A stretch of 20,003 bases of DNA from JBBDRX01 sp040905245 (GTDB lineage: Bacteria > Bacteroidota > Rhodothermia > Balneolales > Balneolaceae): assembly GCA_040905245.1 (NCBI GenBank), contig JBBDRX010000098.1, positions 1 to 20,003 of the forward strand. The letters run 5' to 3'. Position numbers and translations under genes: made by a program. The notes under the pieces were generated by a model, which saw only the letters and a program-made list of their open reading frames with translations, made no database searches and had not been told where the DNA came from. Below, one piece after another: positions 1 to 7,538 of this stretch (position 1 is the first letter of the stretch; every line of letters starts with the position of its first letter).

Positions 1-37
1 TAAACTATGGTGAAACAGAGTCGGGAATTACACCAAT

Positions 38-1141
38 CTATTCATCCTGATAAATGTCAATGTTTAAAAAGAAAAAATCGACCCAGGCGAACCAATAACC
101 AGTATAGGACCTGGCAGCTGACAACCGCTGTCCCTTTTTTGGCCCCTCAACGGCAAAGCCGAAAAGATCCCACCGATTTCCTTCGCTATCTTTCATGATA
201 ACAGGAAGCTGGTCCTGGACCGCTTCAAATTCCAAATCTTCGTCTTCAGGTCGATAGAATGCCGTGGCAAAATTGTGATCGGTACTCCCCACAACAAGGT
301 ATTGGTCACTAGCAATACTATCTTCGATTAATCGTACTCCTTCTCCAAATTCATCGATTACATATGCTGTTACTTTCATTTCATTTATGGCTTCACCACC
401 ACCAATCACACCGTGAACCCTGGTTTTGTTTTCCAGCCTGTCATCCACATTCGAAAGAGGGAATAGGAGAGCATTGTGATTGGTTAAGTAGCCAGGTGTA
501 TACACATATCCAGGATAATCCCGATCATGGCCGGTATTCGTTGTCAATACCTTTGAGTCCGGATAGAGCTGTTTCCAGATCCCCCAGTTTGTCTCGATAA
601 TTTGAAATGTTTCGATATTTCGGCTACTGAGTGGGCCATTAACAGCACGGAGCTGCATTTGAGACCAATGACTGTCTGTATTACGGTCATAAGGTATAAG
701 GTTGTTACGATACAGAAGTCCGGAAACACCGAACTCTGTCACATTACCATCAATCTTACGATTCCAGGCCATTCCAGTTCCGGTTAATGGACAGTAGAGT
801 AGTGAAAAGGAGATATCACCAGTCCGGTCATTAACAATCTCATGCCAATCCAAAACCTGATGTGGGTAGACTTTTATCTCTCCATTAATATTTACACCGA
901 TTACCAGTCTGTTGTTCGGTATGAAATCGATTTCATTTGCCGGTAAAAAATTTGGTTGGTCTATAGAGGGAATTCCATCTTTTCCTGGCCCTCCATCGAA
1001 GATTTCGTGTTTAATGAGTAACCATTCACCATCTACGTCTGTATTTGAAAGCGGAGTTGTGTTATCACAGGAAGCCACCAGGAGGAATAGGACGATACAA
1101 GTGGCAATGAGTCGTGTATAAATTGTATTGAGATATGTCAT
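38..1141 (-). CDS. DUF3179 domain-containing lipoprotein
   Basis: Predicted exported lipoprotein of 367 residues; the DUF3179 family has no established biochemical role. The N-terminus has a hydrophobic stretch (about residues 11-24) followed by the lipobox V22-A23-S24-C25, so Cys25 should be lipidated. The body carries what I recognise as the DUF3179 pattern: an early segment on replacing or honouring a stored value (VIGVNINGEIKVYPHQVL), then the signature YCPLTGTGMAWNR, then an FGVSGLLYRNNLIPYDR block and a GHDRDYPGY segment. I chose the ATG at 1141; an in-frame TTG at 1147 adds two residues. No strong Shine-Dalgarno sequence is visible. The gene is noticeably more AT-rich than the centre of the window. 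It points the same way as the hydrolase gene upstream of it, with about 135 bp between them, so co-transcription is possible but unproven. The family assignment is fairly firm; the function is unknown. Confidence 0.85.
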   Translation of the reverse strand: MTYLNTIYTRLIATCIVLFLLVASCDNTTPLSNTDVDGEWLLIKHEIFDGGPGKDGIPSIDQPNFLPANEIDFIPNNRLVIGVNINGEIKVYPHQVLDWHEIVNDRTGDISFSLLYCPLTGTGMAWNRKIDGNVTEFGVSGLLYRNNLIPYDRNTDSHWSQMQLRAVNGPLSSRNIETFQIIETNWGIWKQLYPDSKVLTTNTGHDRDYPGYVYTPGYLTNHNALLFPLSNVDDRLENKTRVHGVIGGGEAINEMKVTAYVIDEFGEGVRLIEDSIASDQYLVVGSTDHNFATAFYRPEDEDLEFEAVQDQLPVIMKDSEGNRWDLFGFAVEGPKKGQRLSAARSYTGYWFAWVDFFFLNIDIYQDE

Positions 1142-1278
1142 AGTCAATCGGATAATTTTCTATCCATTTGACGAATCGAGGGGGGGATTTCTTACGTATT
1201 CATGCCAGGGGTATCTGCTGCGAAGCACGATCAGGCCATTATGAAACGGACAGAGAAGGAGTTAATGGCAGAAAATAA

Positions 1279-3120
1279 CTACTCCTCCATGTCGAAGTCC
1301 CGTACCACCGGAAGAACAATATGGCTGGGGGATGGCCCGCCGTGATAGATCGTCTGGTTCGCAACCCGGATTTCGTCACCGGTTCCCAGTGGCGCGCCGG
1401 TATTCAGGTTCCGGTTGAACTGGGGAAAATTGCTCGAAGTGATGGAGACACGTATCCGGTGGCCGGGCTGGAATACGTTGGCCGTTCCGGTCATGTCGAT
1501 CTCAAATTCATAGGCTTCACCCGGCGTCAGCAGATTCACTTCGTCCAGGCCCTCATGAAACCGTGCACGCAGGATTCCCTCTGCGATCGGGAATGATGTG
1601 CCGTCCGGGTGAACATCACTCAATTTAATCATCCAGTCGGTGTCCGGGCCGTCGGTTGCTGCATGAAGAACCATACGTACCGGTCCGGCAATAGTCAGTT
1701 CCTCCTCCAGATAATCACTGGTGTAAACCAATACGTCGTCTCGTCTCTCGAGAGGCCGTTGATCTCTGGGCCCGGAGATAGTCGGAGCCCCGCAGCAGTT
1801 GTTCCCGCCGAGTGTGGGGACCGGATTGGCCGGGTCGTATCGATAGCTGTCAATTCCCTGTTCGCCGGGCTGTGAAAACGTGAGCAGGCCATCCCCGCGA
1901 AGGGAGTTGGCGTTTCCGTTGCTCTCCAAATACACATTTCGATACTCGGTTCCCGGTACGGGAAAATCGTCCTCCCCTCTCCACTTGTTGATGCCCATGT
2001 AGAAGAGCTGTACCGGTTTTTCCTCACTGAAACCGTTGTCGATTCCTTTCAGATGGTAGTCGAAAAAGCGGATCTCGTCTTCAATCTTGTTGATATACGC
2101 CTCTTCACCAAAATCAAATTCACCGGCTGTACGTGACTGGCCATGCTCCCAGGGACCTATTCGCAGCCGTGCGCCTTCCCGCGCCTTCCGGCTGCCGCCG
2201 TGATTACGCATTCCGATGTAGCCGTTGATGGTACCCTGAATAAAGACGTCGAACCAGCCGCCGTGGCTGTAGGTCGGGACGGTTACCTGGCCGAACCGCT
2301 CCTCATCACTGAATTCCTGCCAGTAGTCGTTGTAACTCTCATTGTCGATCCAGTCGCGCCAGTGTTGCACCGGTTGCTCCCCGCTCAACAGATCCATCTC
2401 CCGAAGTGGAAGCGTGCGTAGAATATTTTCATAACGGTTCAGTTCCGGAATATAGTCGGCTGTGTGAAGCGTCTGGGGAAGCATGATGCCGGACGGCATG
2501 CGTACCACCCCCCAACCATAGTTGAACGCGAGTCGAAACGCACCCCCCATGGTAATCCAGTTGGAATAGATATTTGTGGAAGCAACAGCCGGAAATGCGG
2601 CAACCAGGGAGGGAGGTTTCTGGCTGGCGGCCGCCCACTGATTGTGGCCGAGATAGCTGCCGCCGGAGCTGACCACTTTTCCATTGGACCACGGCTGGGA
2701 AGCGGCCCACTCAATGGTGTCGTGGCCGTCTTCGGCTTCCGTTCGGAACGGCTCCCACTCTCCTTCGCTTTCAAAAGCGCCCCGCGTGTCCTGGGCAACC
2801 TTGGCGTACCCCTGCTGGGCAAATTTGATATATCGCTCGTGCCGACCGGGCCGTTGTACCCCATAGGGAGTCCGGGTGACGATTGTGGGATACTCTCCCG
2901 GTTCCGCCGGCAGATAGACATCCGCATAGAGGATGGTTCCGTCTCGCATCGGAACAGGTTGATGACGGAGCACCCGTACCTCTGTTGTGTGAGGCGGGTC
3001 GTCCACCGTGTCGGCAGTAACGGGTTGAACCGATTTGTGCCACACGGGATTGTCGGTAATGGCCGGCCGTTCGGGTGCAGTGCTTGTGAATAGGAGGAGT
3101 AGTGAGATTATCAGAGTCAT
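1279..3120 (-). CDS. Exported CocE/NonD family serine hydrolase (X-Pro dipeptidyl-peptidase S15-like)
   Basis: Alpha/beta-hydrolase of 613 residues in the CocE/NonD (Xaa-Pro dipeptidyl-peptidase) superfamily, whose members cleave acyl esters, amides or X-Pro dipeptides. Residues 1-15 or so are a hydrophobic signal peptide. The hydrolase core starts with MRDGTILYADVYLP. The nucleophile elbow GGSYLGHNQW gives Ser155, GWFDVF gives the likely acid Asp291, and GPWEHGQ gives the likely base His326, so the triad is complete. The C-terminal third (from about residue 440) resembles the jelly-roll PepX_C domain, with VYTSDYLEEELTIAGPV and a late GHRIRVSITSSNFP motif. Length is typical for the family. 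The true substrate (peptide, ester or beta-lactam-like) cannot be read from sequence. The gene is divergent from msrA across about 150 bp. High confidence in the family, low in the substrate. Confidence 0.93.
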   Translation of the reverse strand: MTLIISLLLLFTSTAPERPAITDNPVWHKSVQPVTADTVDDPPHTTEVRVLRHQPVPMRDGTILYADVYLPAEPGEYPTIVTRTPYGVQRPGRHERYIKFAQQGYAKVAQDTRGAFESEGEWEPFRTEAEDGHDTIEWAASQPWSNGKVVSSGGSYLGHNQWAAASQKPPSLVAAFPAVASTNIYSNWITMGGAFRLAFNYGWGVVRMPSGIMLPQTLHTADYIPELNRYENILRTLPLREMDLLSGEQPVQHWRDWIDNESYNDYWQEFSDEERFGQVTVPTYSHGGWFDVFIQGTINGYIGMRNHGGSRKAREGARLRIGPWEHGQSRTAGEFDFGEEAYINKIEDEIRFFDYHLKGIDNGFSEEKPVQLFYMGINKWRGEDDFPVPGTEYRNVYLESNGNANSLRGDGLLTFSQPGEQGIDSYRYDPANPVPTLGGNNCCGAPTISGPRDQRPLERRDDVLVYTSDYLEEELTIAGPVRMVLHAATDGPDTDWMIKLSDVHPDGTSFPIAEGILRARFHEGLDEVNLLTPGEAYEFEIDMTGTANVFQPGHRIRVSITSSNFPQFNRNLNTGAPLGTGDEIRVANQTIYHGGPSPSHIVLPVVRDFDMEE

Positions 3121-3273
3121 GGCAGAGTGCGTTTTGGACAGGTTTTGCGCACATTACCATTTTGGAGGGTGAAATTCAAAAAGCAGGTGAAGAGTGAGGG
3201 TCATATGACGGGCACGAAATAACCCTGAATTCGGTTGGGTTGGTAAGACAGATAACGAAAAGAGGCAATAACC

Positions 3274-4040
3274 ATGAATTATTTGATCCTTGCGGGGCTT
3301 TCTATGATAGCGATGGTTACACAGACAGAACATGGAAACGACGAATCCCTGGAACAAGCCACCTTCGGCGCCGGCTGTTTCTGGTGTGTGGAGGCGATCT
3401 ATCAGCGTGTCAACGGGGTCGTGGCAGTGGAGGCCGGTTATTCTGGAGGGGACGTGAAAAACCCGACCTATAGCCAGGTGACCAGCGGACGCACCGGCCA
3501 CGCAGAGGTGATACGGGTGACATTTGATCCGGAGGTGATCTCTTTTGAAGAGATGCTGGAGGTGTTCTGGCATACACACGATCCGACTACACTGAATCGA
3601 CAGGGGGCGGACATCGGGCCTCAGTATCGTTCCGTAATCTTTTATCACGACGAAGAACAGAAGAGAATCGCCGAAGAGTCGATGGAGAAGACCGACCACT
3701 CCGGTCTGTGGGAAGATCCGATTGTGACCGAAATATCNNNNNNNNNNNNNNNNNNNNNNNNNNNNNNNNNNNNNNNNNNNNNNNNNNNNNNNNNNNNNNN
3801 NNNNNNNNNNNNNNNNNNNNNNNNNNNNNNNNNNNNNTGGAGAAGACCGACCACTCCGGTCTGTGGGAAGATCCGATTGTGACCGAAATATCGCCTCTGA
3901 TCTACTACTTCAAGGCGGAAGATTATCATCAAAATTACTTTAACAATAATTCAAACGCCGGATATTGCTCGGTCGTGATTGCCCCGAAAGTACAGAAGTT
4001 TAAACGGGACTTCCCGGATCTGTGGCGGGAAAGTTTGTAG
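3274..4040 (+). CDS. msrA: Peptide-methionine (S)-S-oxide reductase, interrupted by an assembly gap
   Basis: MsrA reduces methionine-S-sulfoxide in proteins back to methionine, using a catalytic cysteine regenerated through thioredoxin or a similar donor. The signature GCFWCVE places the catalytic Cys at residue 35. The block HDPTTLNRQGADIGPQYRS is the conserved MsrA active-site segment, and the C-terminal NAGYCSVVIAPK holds the likely resolving Cys. The ATG at 3274 is preceded by AGAGG at 3261-3265. The first ~15 residues are hydrophobic, so the protein may be exported or membrane-tethered. As printed, the frame is broken by 100 Ns and a 55-bp duplicated end. Removing 155 bp (gap plus one copy) restores a continuous 203-codon frame ending at TAG 4038-4040 that reads EIS-PLIYYF across the join. 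The gene is therefore almost certainly intact, not a pseudogene. DUF2911 follows 60 bp downstream. Confidence 0.95.
3683..3892. repeat. Exact 55-bp direct repeat flanking the N gap (assembly artefact)
   Basis: Positions 3683-3737 and 3838-3892 are identical over all 55 bases (both start TGGAGAAGACCGACC and end GACCGAAATATC) and directly abut the two ends of the N run. Overlaps of exactly one k-mer at contig ends are expected from de Bruijn graph assemblers, and 55 is a commonly used k. Collapsing the copies restores the msrA reading frame. I therefore treat this as duplicated contig end, not biological repeat. Confidence 0.92.
3738..3837. other. Scaffold gap of 100 Ns
   Basis: Exactly 100 unknown bases, the conventional placeholder length for a gap of unestimated size. 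It lies inside msrA. Because the sequence on both sides is the same 55-bp string, the real gap is probably negative (the contig ends overlap) and nothing is missing. Confidence 0.98.
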
Positions 4041-4100
4041 ATGACAGGTGCAATTCCTTTCTTTTAATCAATTAAACATAATCATACAGGGAGACCTCTT

Positions 4101-4655
4101 ATGAAACCAGGGATTCGATCTATTCTGCCATTTCTTGTTGCCGCACTTTTTCTTGTATTTGGCCTGGATCGGGTCGACGCTCAGCAGCGCGGGAACGACA
4201 GCCCACGGGTGAGCCCGAATGCATCTGTGAGTCAGACCATTGGGACTACGATCCTTCAGGTTACCTATGGACGGCCTTCTGATCGCGGCCGGACGATCTT
4301 TGGAGACTTGGTACCGTACCGTCAGGTCTGGAGAACCGGTGCCAACGAATCCACCGTAATTACGTTCTCTGATCCTGTAACCATCGAAGGTGAACGAGTC
4401 GAAGCGGGAACCTATTCCCTCTATACCATTCCGGGAGAGGACGAGTGGGTCATTATTCTCAATGAGAAGCTCTCCTGGGGAACGCAGTACGATGAGTCGG
4501 AAGATCTATTACGCGTTCGGGTTCAACCCGGGCAGGCACCTCACCAGGAGCAATTTCTGATCTATTTTGACGAGGTGGACGAAACATCCGGAACACTTTT
4601 GATCCACTGGGCTCGTACGAAGGTTCCTGTACAGATCGTTGTTGATACAAACTGA
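4101..4655 (+). CDS. Exported DUF2911 domain-containing protein
   Basis: Protein of 184 residues with an N-terminal signal peptide (hydrophobic residues 8-22, probable cleavage after VDA at residue 27). The rest matches the DUF2911 family, common in Bacteroidota-type genomes and of unknown function: an SPNASVSQTIGTT start, then TYGRPSDRGRTIFGDLVPY, the conserved VWRTGANESTVITF, and the EAGTYSLYTIPGEDEWVIIL block. The last segment (LLIHWARTKVPVQI) is the usual terminal beta-strand. ATG 4101 has an AGGGAG ribosome binding site at 4088-4093. It lies 60 bp after msrA in the same direction and may be read from the same transcript. The protein is probably periplasmic. Good confidence in the family; no role can be assigned. 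Confidence 0.9.
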   Translation: MKPGIRSILPFLVAALFLVFGLDRVDAQQRGNDSPRVSPNASVSQTIGTTILQVTYGRPSDRGRTIFGDLVPYRQVWRTGANESTVITFSDPVTIEGERVEAGTYSLYTIPGEDEWVIILNEKLSWGTQYDESEDLLRVRVQPGQAPHQEQFLIYFDEVDETSGTLLIHWARTKVPVQIVVDTN

Positions 4656-4672
4656 CCTCCTGAGTATGACAG

Positions 4673-4708
4673 AAAAAACCCTCACTGCCCGAAAAACAGC
4701 GAGGGTTT
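4673..4708 (-). terminator. Intrinsic terminator of the TonB-dependent receptor gene
   Basis: The inverted arms 4676-4687 (AAACCCTCACTG) and 4697-4708 (CAGCGAGGGTTT) pair over 12 positions with one mismatch around a 9-base loop. On the minus strand the stem is followed by a run of six T (complement of 4673-4678), the expected U-tract for the receptor gene ending at 4743. The plus-strand side has only TTT, so it could stop the DUF2911 transcript only weakly. Confidence 0.8.
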
Positions 4709-4742
4709 CGAATCATCGGACCCGTGTAGTGGGGTTTTCCAG

Positions 4743-7199
4743 TTACAGGCCTATTGTCAATTTGAACAGTATATTTCGCCCGGCCTGCGGATAGAAGTAA
4801 TTGAAGTGCTGCTCATCGCCTCCCGCAATCCAGCCGAATGTATATCCGTTGCTTACATAGCGTGTATCCAGCAGGTTGTTGACCTGAAACTGCAGATCGA
4901 TGGAAGAAGCCCAAAGGGTATTGTCGATCCGATAGCCCGCACGGAAGTCGTTGACCAGGTAGGGATCAATGGATCTGGATGTAGTAGAGGTGTTATCCAG
5001 ATACTGCCGGGAGACGTATTTTGCATTCCATGCGGCCCTCCAGCTCCCGCGATTGAACTGCAATGAGGAGGAGCTGATCAGGTCGGGAGAGAACGCGATA
5101 CGGCTCTGGTCGTAGACCCGGGCCGTTTGCCCCCCTTCATCGAAGTTATCCAGATAGTGGACATACTCTGGAATTCGGTTCCGGCTCAGTGTCAGATTTC
5201 CGCTCCAGGAAAACGCGCGGGTCAGCTGAACACCCCCATGCAGTTCAATGCCGGCGCGATAACTTCGATCCACATTCTCGCGGACATAGGCTCCCACATC
5301 GTTGACGGCACCGGTCAGAATCAGCTGGTCCCGATAGTCCATGTAGTAGAGATTCAGTCCGGCCCGGAACCGTTCGAACTCTCCCTCATACCCTACCTCG
5401 TAGTCATAAAGACGTTCCGGGGAAGGCCGGCTTTCGGGCGTGGATTCCACATAGTCTCTCCGTCCGGGCTCCCGGCTTCCCACACTCAGCGAAGCGAAGA
5501 GCCTGTGCTGGTTGTTCACCTGCCAGACGAGCCCCACTTTCGGATTAAAGAAATCCAGCGTGACTTGCTGCTCCAGATCGCGAATCTCCTGGCCTCCCTG
5601 GGTCTCCTCTACCCGAAGTCCCAGAAACTGATATGTGACACGCCGGAGCTGGAGATCAACATAGGTATTGAGTCCGTCCCGGAGATAGTAGTTGAACTTC
5701 CCGTAGACGTTGCCATCCGTCTTGAACCCGTTGTTGTTGTAGTATCGATCTTCAGGCATGCTCTCGCCCGCATACCGGGCCCAGATCACCTCCCCGAAGT
5801 GATCCCCGTCGTACTCATTATAGGCTCCGCCAACTGTGAGATCCCACTGGTCCTGTGTCCACTCGCTGGAGAAAATGGCTCCGTAGAAGTGGTTGTCCAG
5901 CCAGCGGCGCCGGACCAGGTCGCTCTGTTCGATAGTTTTTCCGCCGATTTCGACAGGGTCGATCTGATAGGTGGACAGGTCATCCTCTGCACGGAACTCT
6001 TCAAAGTAGCCCCGGCCGTAGGTGTAGTGAAGAGAGCTGTTGAGCCTCCAGGTGTCCGAGGCTCGCCAGGAATAGTGCAGATGGTAGTGATCCTGTTGAT
6101 AGTTGTCTGTCTGGTTTTGATAGGTAAACTCGTTAAATCGTCGATTTCCGAGATTCTCCCGCAGGCGATTGGCATCTCCACCCAGATTGGCGATGTATCG
6201 CTCCAACTCGCCCGAATCGTTCTCCAGGATCGGTTCCGGCACCCCGTTCCAGGCCTGATATGTCTTTTCCTGGCCTGTGATCAGATCCATTTTCAGAAGA
6301 GATTGTTCTCCCTGACGAGAAGCAGAGAGGTTCAGTGAGCGGAGGTCGGACGCGGCCCGGTCGATGTAGCCGTCTGAATCCATTTTTGAGAGACGGCCCT
6401 CCAGGTTCCACCCATCTCCGATTTCGCCGGACCCGATCTGAACATTGAACATCCGGGTGTTGTAGGACCCAATCGTCGAACTCACTTCTCCGAACGGCTC
6501 GGCCTCCATCCGGCCGGTCTGGATGTTCATAGTGGCTCCGAACGCACCGGCTCCGTGCGTTGAGGAACCAACACCACGCTGGATCTGGATATTCTCTACA
6601 GAAGAGGCCAGATCCGGCATGTTGACCCAGAAGACATTCTGAGACTCCCCGTCATTTACGGGAATTCCGTTCATGGTTACGTTGATCCGGGTCTGGTCTA
6701 CCCCGCGGATTCGCAAACCGGTATAGCCGACTCCCGCTCCGGCATCCGATGTGGAGACAACGGATGGTGTTGAGTTGACCAGAAATGGAAGATCCCGGCC
6801 AAAATTCTGCTGATCAATCTCCTCCCGGTTGATGTTTGTGTATGCGATGGGTGAGGATTCGTCCGCCCGGAGTGCCTGAACAAACACTTCACCGGTCTGA
6901 AGCGCCCGCCGTTCGAGTCCGATCCGGAGTTCATCTCCAGGTTGAACTGTTACGGTTCGGGTGGCGTATCCCAGATAACGGACCGAAATTTCGGTGAGCC
7001 CGTCTCCGGAGAGTTGCAGTTCGAACGTTCCATCCTCATCGGTCGCCGTCCCGCGGTTGCTATCGGCCTCAAGCACGGCGGCTCCCGCAAGGGGGTCGAG
7101 TGTCTGGTCGTCAAAAATGACACCGGTCACGCTTTGTGACCAGGCATCGGTTGCGACTAACAGTACAAGGACTGTAAGTAGTAGTTTTCGTATGGACAT
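4743..7199 (-). CDS. TonB-dependent outer-membrane receptor, probably for thiamine (TPP-riboswitch controlled)
   Basis: Outer-membrane active transporter of 818 residues, energised by TonB/ExbBD. It has a signal peptide (residues 1-21), a carboxypeptidase-regulatory-like beta-sandwich (about 22-110; GVIFDDQTLDPLAGAAVLE, GTATDEDGTFEL), and a plug domain (about 115-235) with LRIRGVDQTRINVTMNGIPV and IQIQRGVGSSTHGAGAFG. The remaining ~580 residues form a beta-barrel of alternating strands ending in the short hydrophobic strand FKLTIGL. Length is normal for the class. The start is fixed by AAAGGAGG (complement of 7207-7214) seven bases before the ATG. The substrate is inferred from regulation: a TPP riboswitch sits in the 5' leader, and TPP-controlled TonB receptors are known candidate thiamine importers in Bacteroidota. 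No other thiamine gene lies in the window. Family certain; thiamine as ligand is inference. Confidence 0.93.
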   Translation of the reverse strand: MSIRKLLLTVLVLLVATDAWSQSVTGVIFDDQTLDPLAGAAVLEADSNRGTATDEDGTFELQLSGDGLTEISVRYLGYATRTVTVQPGDELRIGLERRALQTGEVFVQALRADESSPIAYTNINREEIDQQNFGRDLPFLVNSTPSVVSTSDAGAGVGYTGLRIRGVDQTRINVTMNGIPVNDGESQNVFWVNMPDLASSVENIQIQRGVGSSTHGAGAFGATMNIQTGRMEAEPFGEVSSTIGSYNTRMFNVQIGSGEIGDGWNLEGRLSKMDSDGYIDRAASDLRSLNLSASRQGEQSLLKMDLITGQEKTYQAWNGVPEPILENDSGELERYIANLGGDANRLRENLGNRRFNEFTYQNQTDNYQQDHYHLHYSWRASDTWRLNSSLHYTYGRGYFEEFRAEDDLSTYQIDPVEIGGKTIEQSDLVRRRWLDNHFYGAIFSSEWTQDQWDLTVGGAYNEYDGDHFGEVIWARYAGESMPEDRYYNNNGFKTDGNVYGKFNYYLRDGLNTYVDLQLRRVTYQFLGLRVEETQGGQEIRDLEQQVTLDFFNPKVGLVWQVNNQHRLFASLSVGSREPGRRDYVESTPESRPSPERLYDYEVGYEGEFERFRAGLNLYYMDYRDQLILTGAVNDVGAYVRENVDRSYRAGIELHGGVQLTRAFSWSGNLTLSRNRIPEYVHYLDNFDEGGQTARVYDQSRIAFSPDLISSSSLQFNRGSWRAAWNAKYVSRQYLDNTSTTSRSIDPYLVNDFRAGYRIDNTLWASSIDLQFQVNNLLDTRYVSNGYTFGWIAGGDEQHFNYFYPQAGRNILFKLTIGL

Positions 7200-7206
7200 G
7201 TTGTAG

Positions 7207-7297
7207 CCTCCTTTCTTATGCGAAAGCCGCTTCGGGCTCTCGTCAACTGATTATGGAATCCGGGATGTACCGAACTCCTGATAAGAAGAGGAGGAGG
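7207..7297 (-). promoter_or_regulatory. Candidate expression platform: Shine-Dalgarno/anti-Shine-Dalgarno pairing
   Basis: On the minus strand the leader contains the pyrimidine run CCTCCTCCTCTTCTT (complement of 7283-7297). Further down, just before the receptor ATG, is AAGAAAGGAGG (complement of 7207-7217). CCTCCT-C-TTCTT can pair with AAGAA-AGGAGG over 11 bp with a single bulge, hiding the ribosome binding site. The same pyrimidine run can instead form a local 5-bp hairpin with AGGAG (complement of 7275-7279). A GAGAGCC/GGCTTTC hairpin lies between the two partners. This would suit translational control by the riboswitch. The pairing is seen in sequence; the switching mechanism is inferred. 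Confidence 0.5.
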
Positions 7298-7334
7298 TAA
7301 ACTTGCGATACTGAAAGTGCAAACAGAGTGGCAT

Positions 7335-7420
7335 TTCAGGTTTCCCTTCGCCGGTATTATCCGGATCAGGTATCAGGGTATGATCTCAGCCCGCTTTTGC
7401 AAGCACCCCCAACCTTCGGT
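7335..7420 (-). promoter_or_regulatory. TPP riboswitch (THI element)
   Basis: Read on the minus strand, the sequence contains the conserved TPP aptamer blocks in order: GGGGGTGCTTGC, GGGCTGAGATCATACCC (CTGAGA is the complement of 7384-7389), then CCTGATCCGGATAATACCGG (complement of 7351-7370) and GCGAAGGGAAA. AGGTT (complement of 7411-7415) and AACCT (complement of 7338-7342) can close the P1 helix. The aptamer binds thiamine pyrophosphate and normally represses the downstream gene. That gene is the TonB-dependent receptor starting at 7199, about 140 bases downstream. Confidence 0.95.
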
Positions 7421-7432
7421 TGTGATGATGGT

Positions 7433-7461
7433 AAGATAAGGCAGGTTCTATCGCTTCGCAA
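7433..7461 (-). promoter_or_regulatory. Candidate promoter of the riboswitch-receptor transcript
   Basis: On the minus strand, TTGCGA (complement of 7456-7461) and TATCTT (complement of 7433-7438) are separated by 17 bases. A start about 7 bases downstream would fall near 7426, immediately before the riboswitch aptamer. The position is persuasive; the boxes are imperfect, and the promoter rules of this lineage may differ from E. coli. Confidence 0.4.
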
Positions 7462-7489
7462 TGAAATCGGGCTGTAAAAATCGTATAAT
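7461..7489 (+). promoter_or_regulatory. Candidate polX promoter
   Basis: A perfect TATAAT hexamer lies at 7484-7489, about 50 bases before the polX ATG. The -35 position (7461-7466, ATGAAA with 17-base spacing) is poor. The region is AT-rich and lies between divergent genes. Confidence 0.35.
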
Positions 7490-7538
7490 TTTTAATTCAG
7501 AGCTGTTTCTGAAGATTCCAGAAACCGAATAGAGTGTC

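Noticed and set aside
2464..3093. Plus-strand open frame (209 codons) opposite the CocE-like hydrolase.
   Set aside because: It is antisense to a gene with a complete catalytic triad and has no family signature or ribosome binding site.
3200..3209. Perfect 10-bp palindrome GTCATATGAC between the hydrolase gene and msrA as an operator.
   Set aside because: A palindrome this short is expected by chance at a noticeable rate in a 150-bp spacer, and there is no second copy or promoter to anchor it.
3838..4040. A separate C-terminal gene fragment after the N gap.
   Set aside because: It is the C-terminus of msrA once the 55-bp overlap is collapsed, ending with the GYC resolving-cysteine segment.
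5127..6338. Long open frame (403 codons) on the plus strand opposite the TonB receptor.
   Set aside because: It is fully antisense to a well-supported receptor gene, shows no recognisable domain, and reads like low-complexity shadow translation of the barrel codons.
7283..7297. Purine run AAGAAGAGGAGGAGG on the plus strand as a ribosome binding site for a small gene.
   Set aside because: No credible open frame follows on the plus strand; the complement makes sense as the anti-SD strand of the receptor leader.
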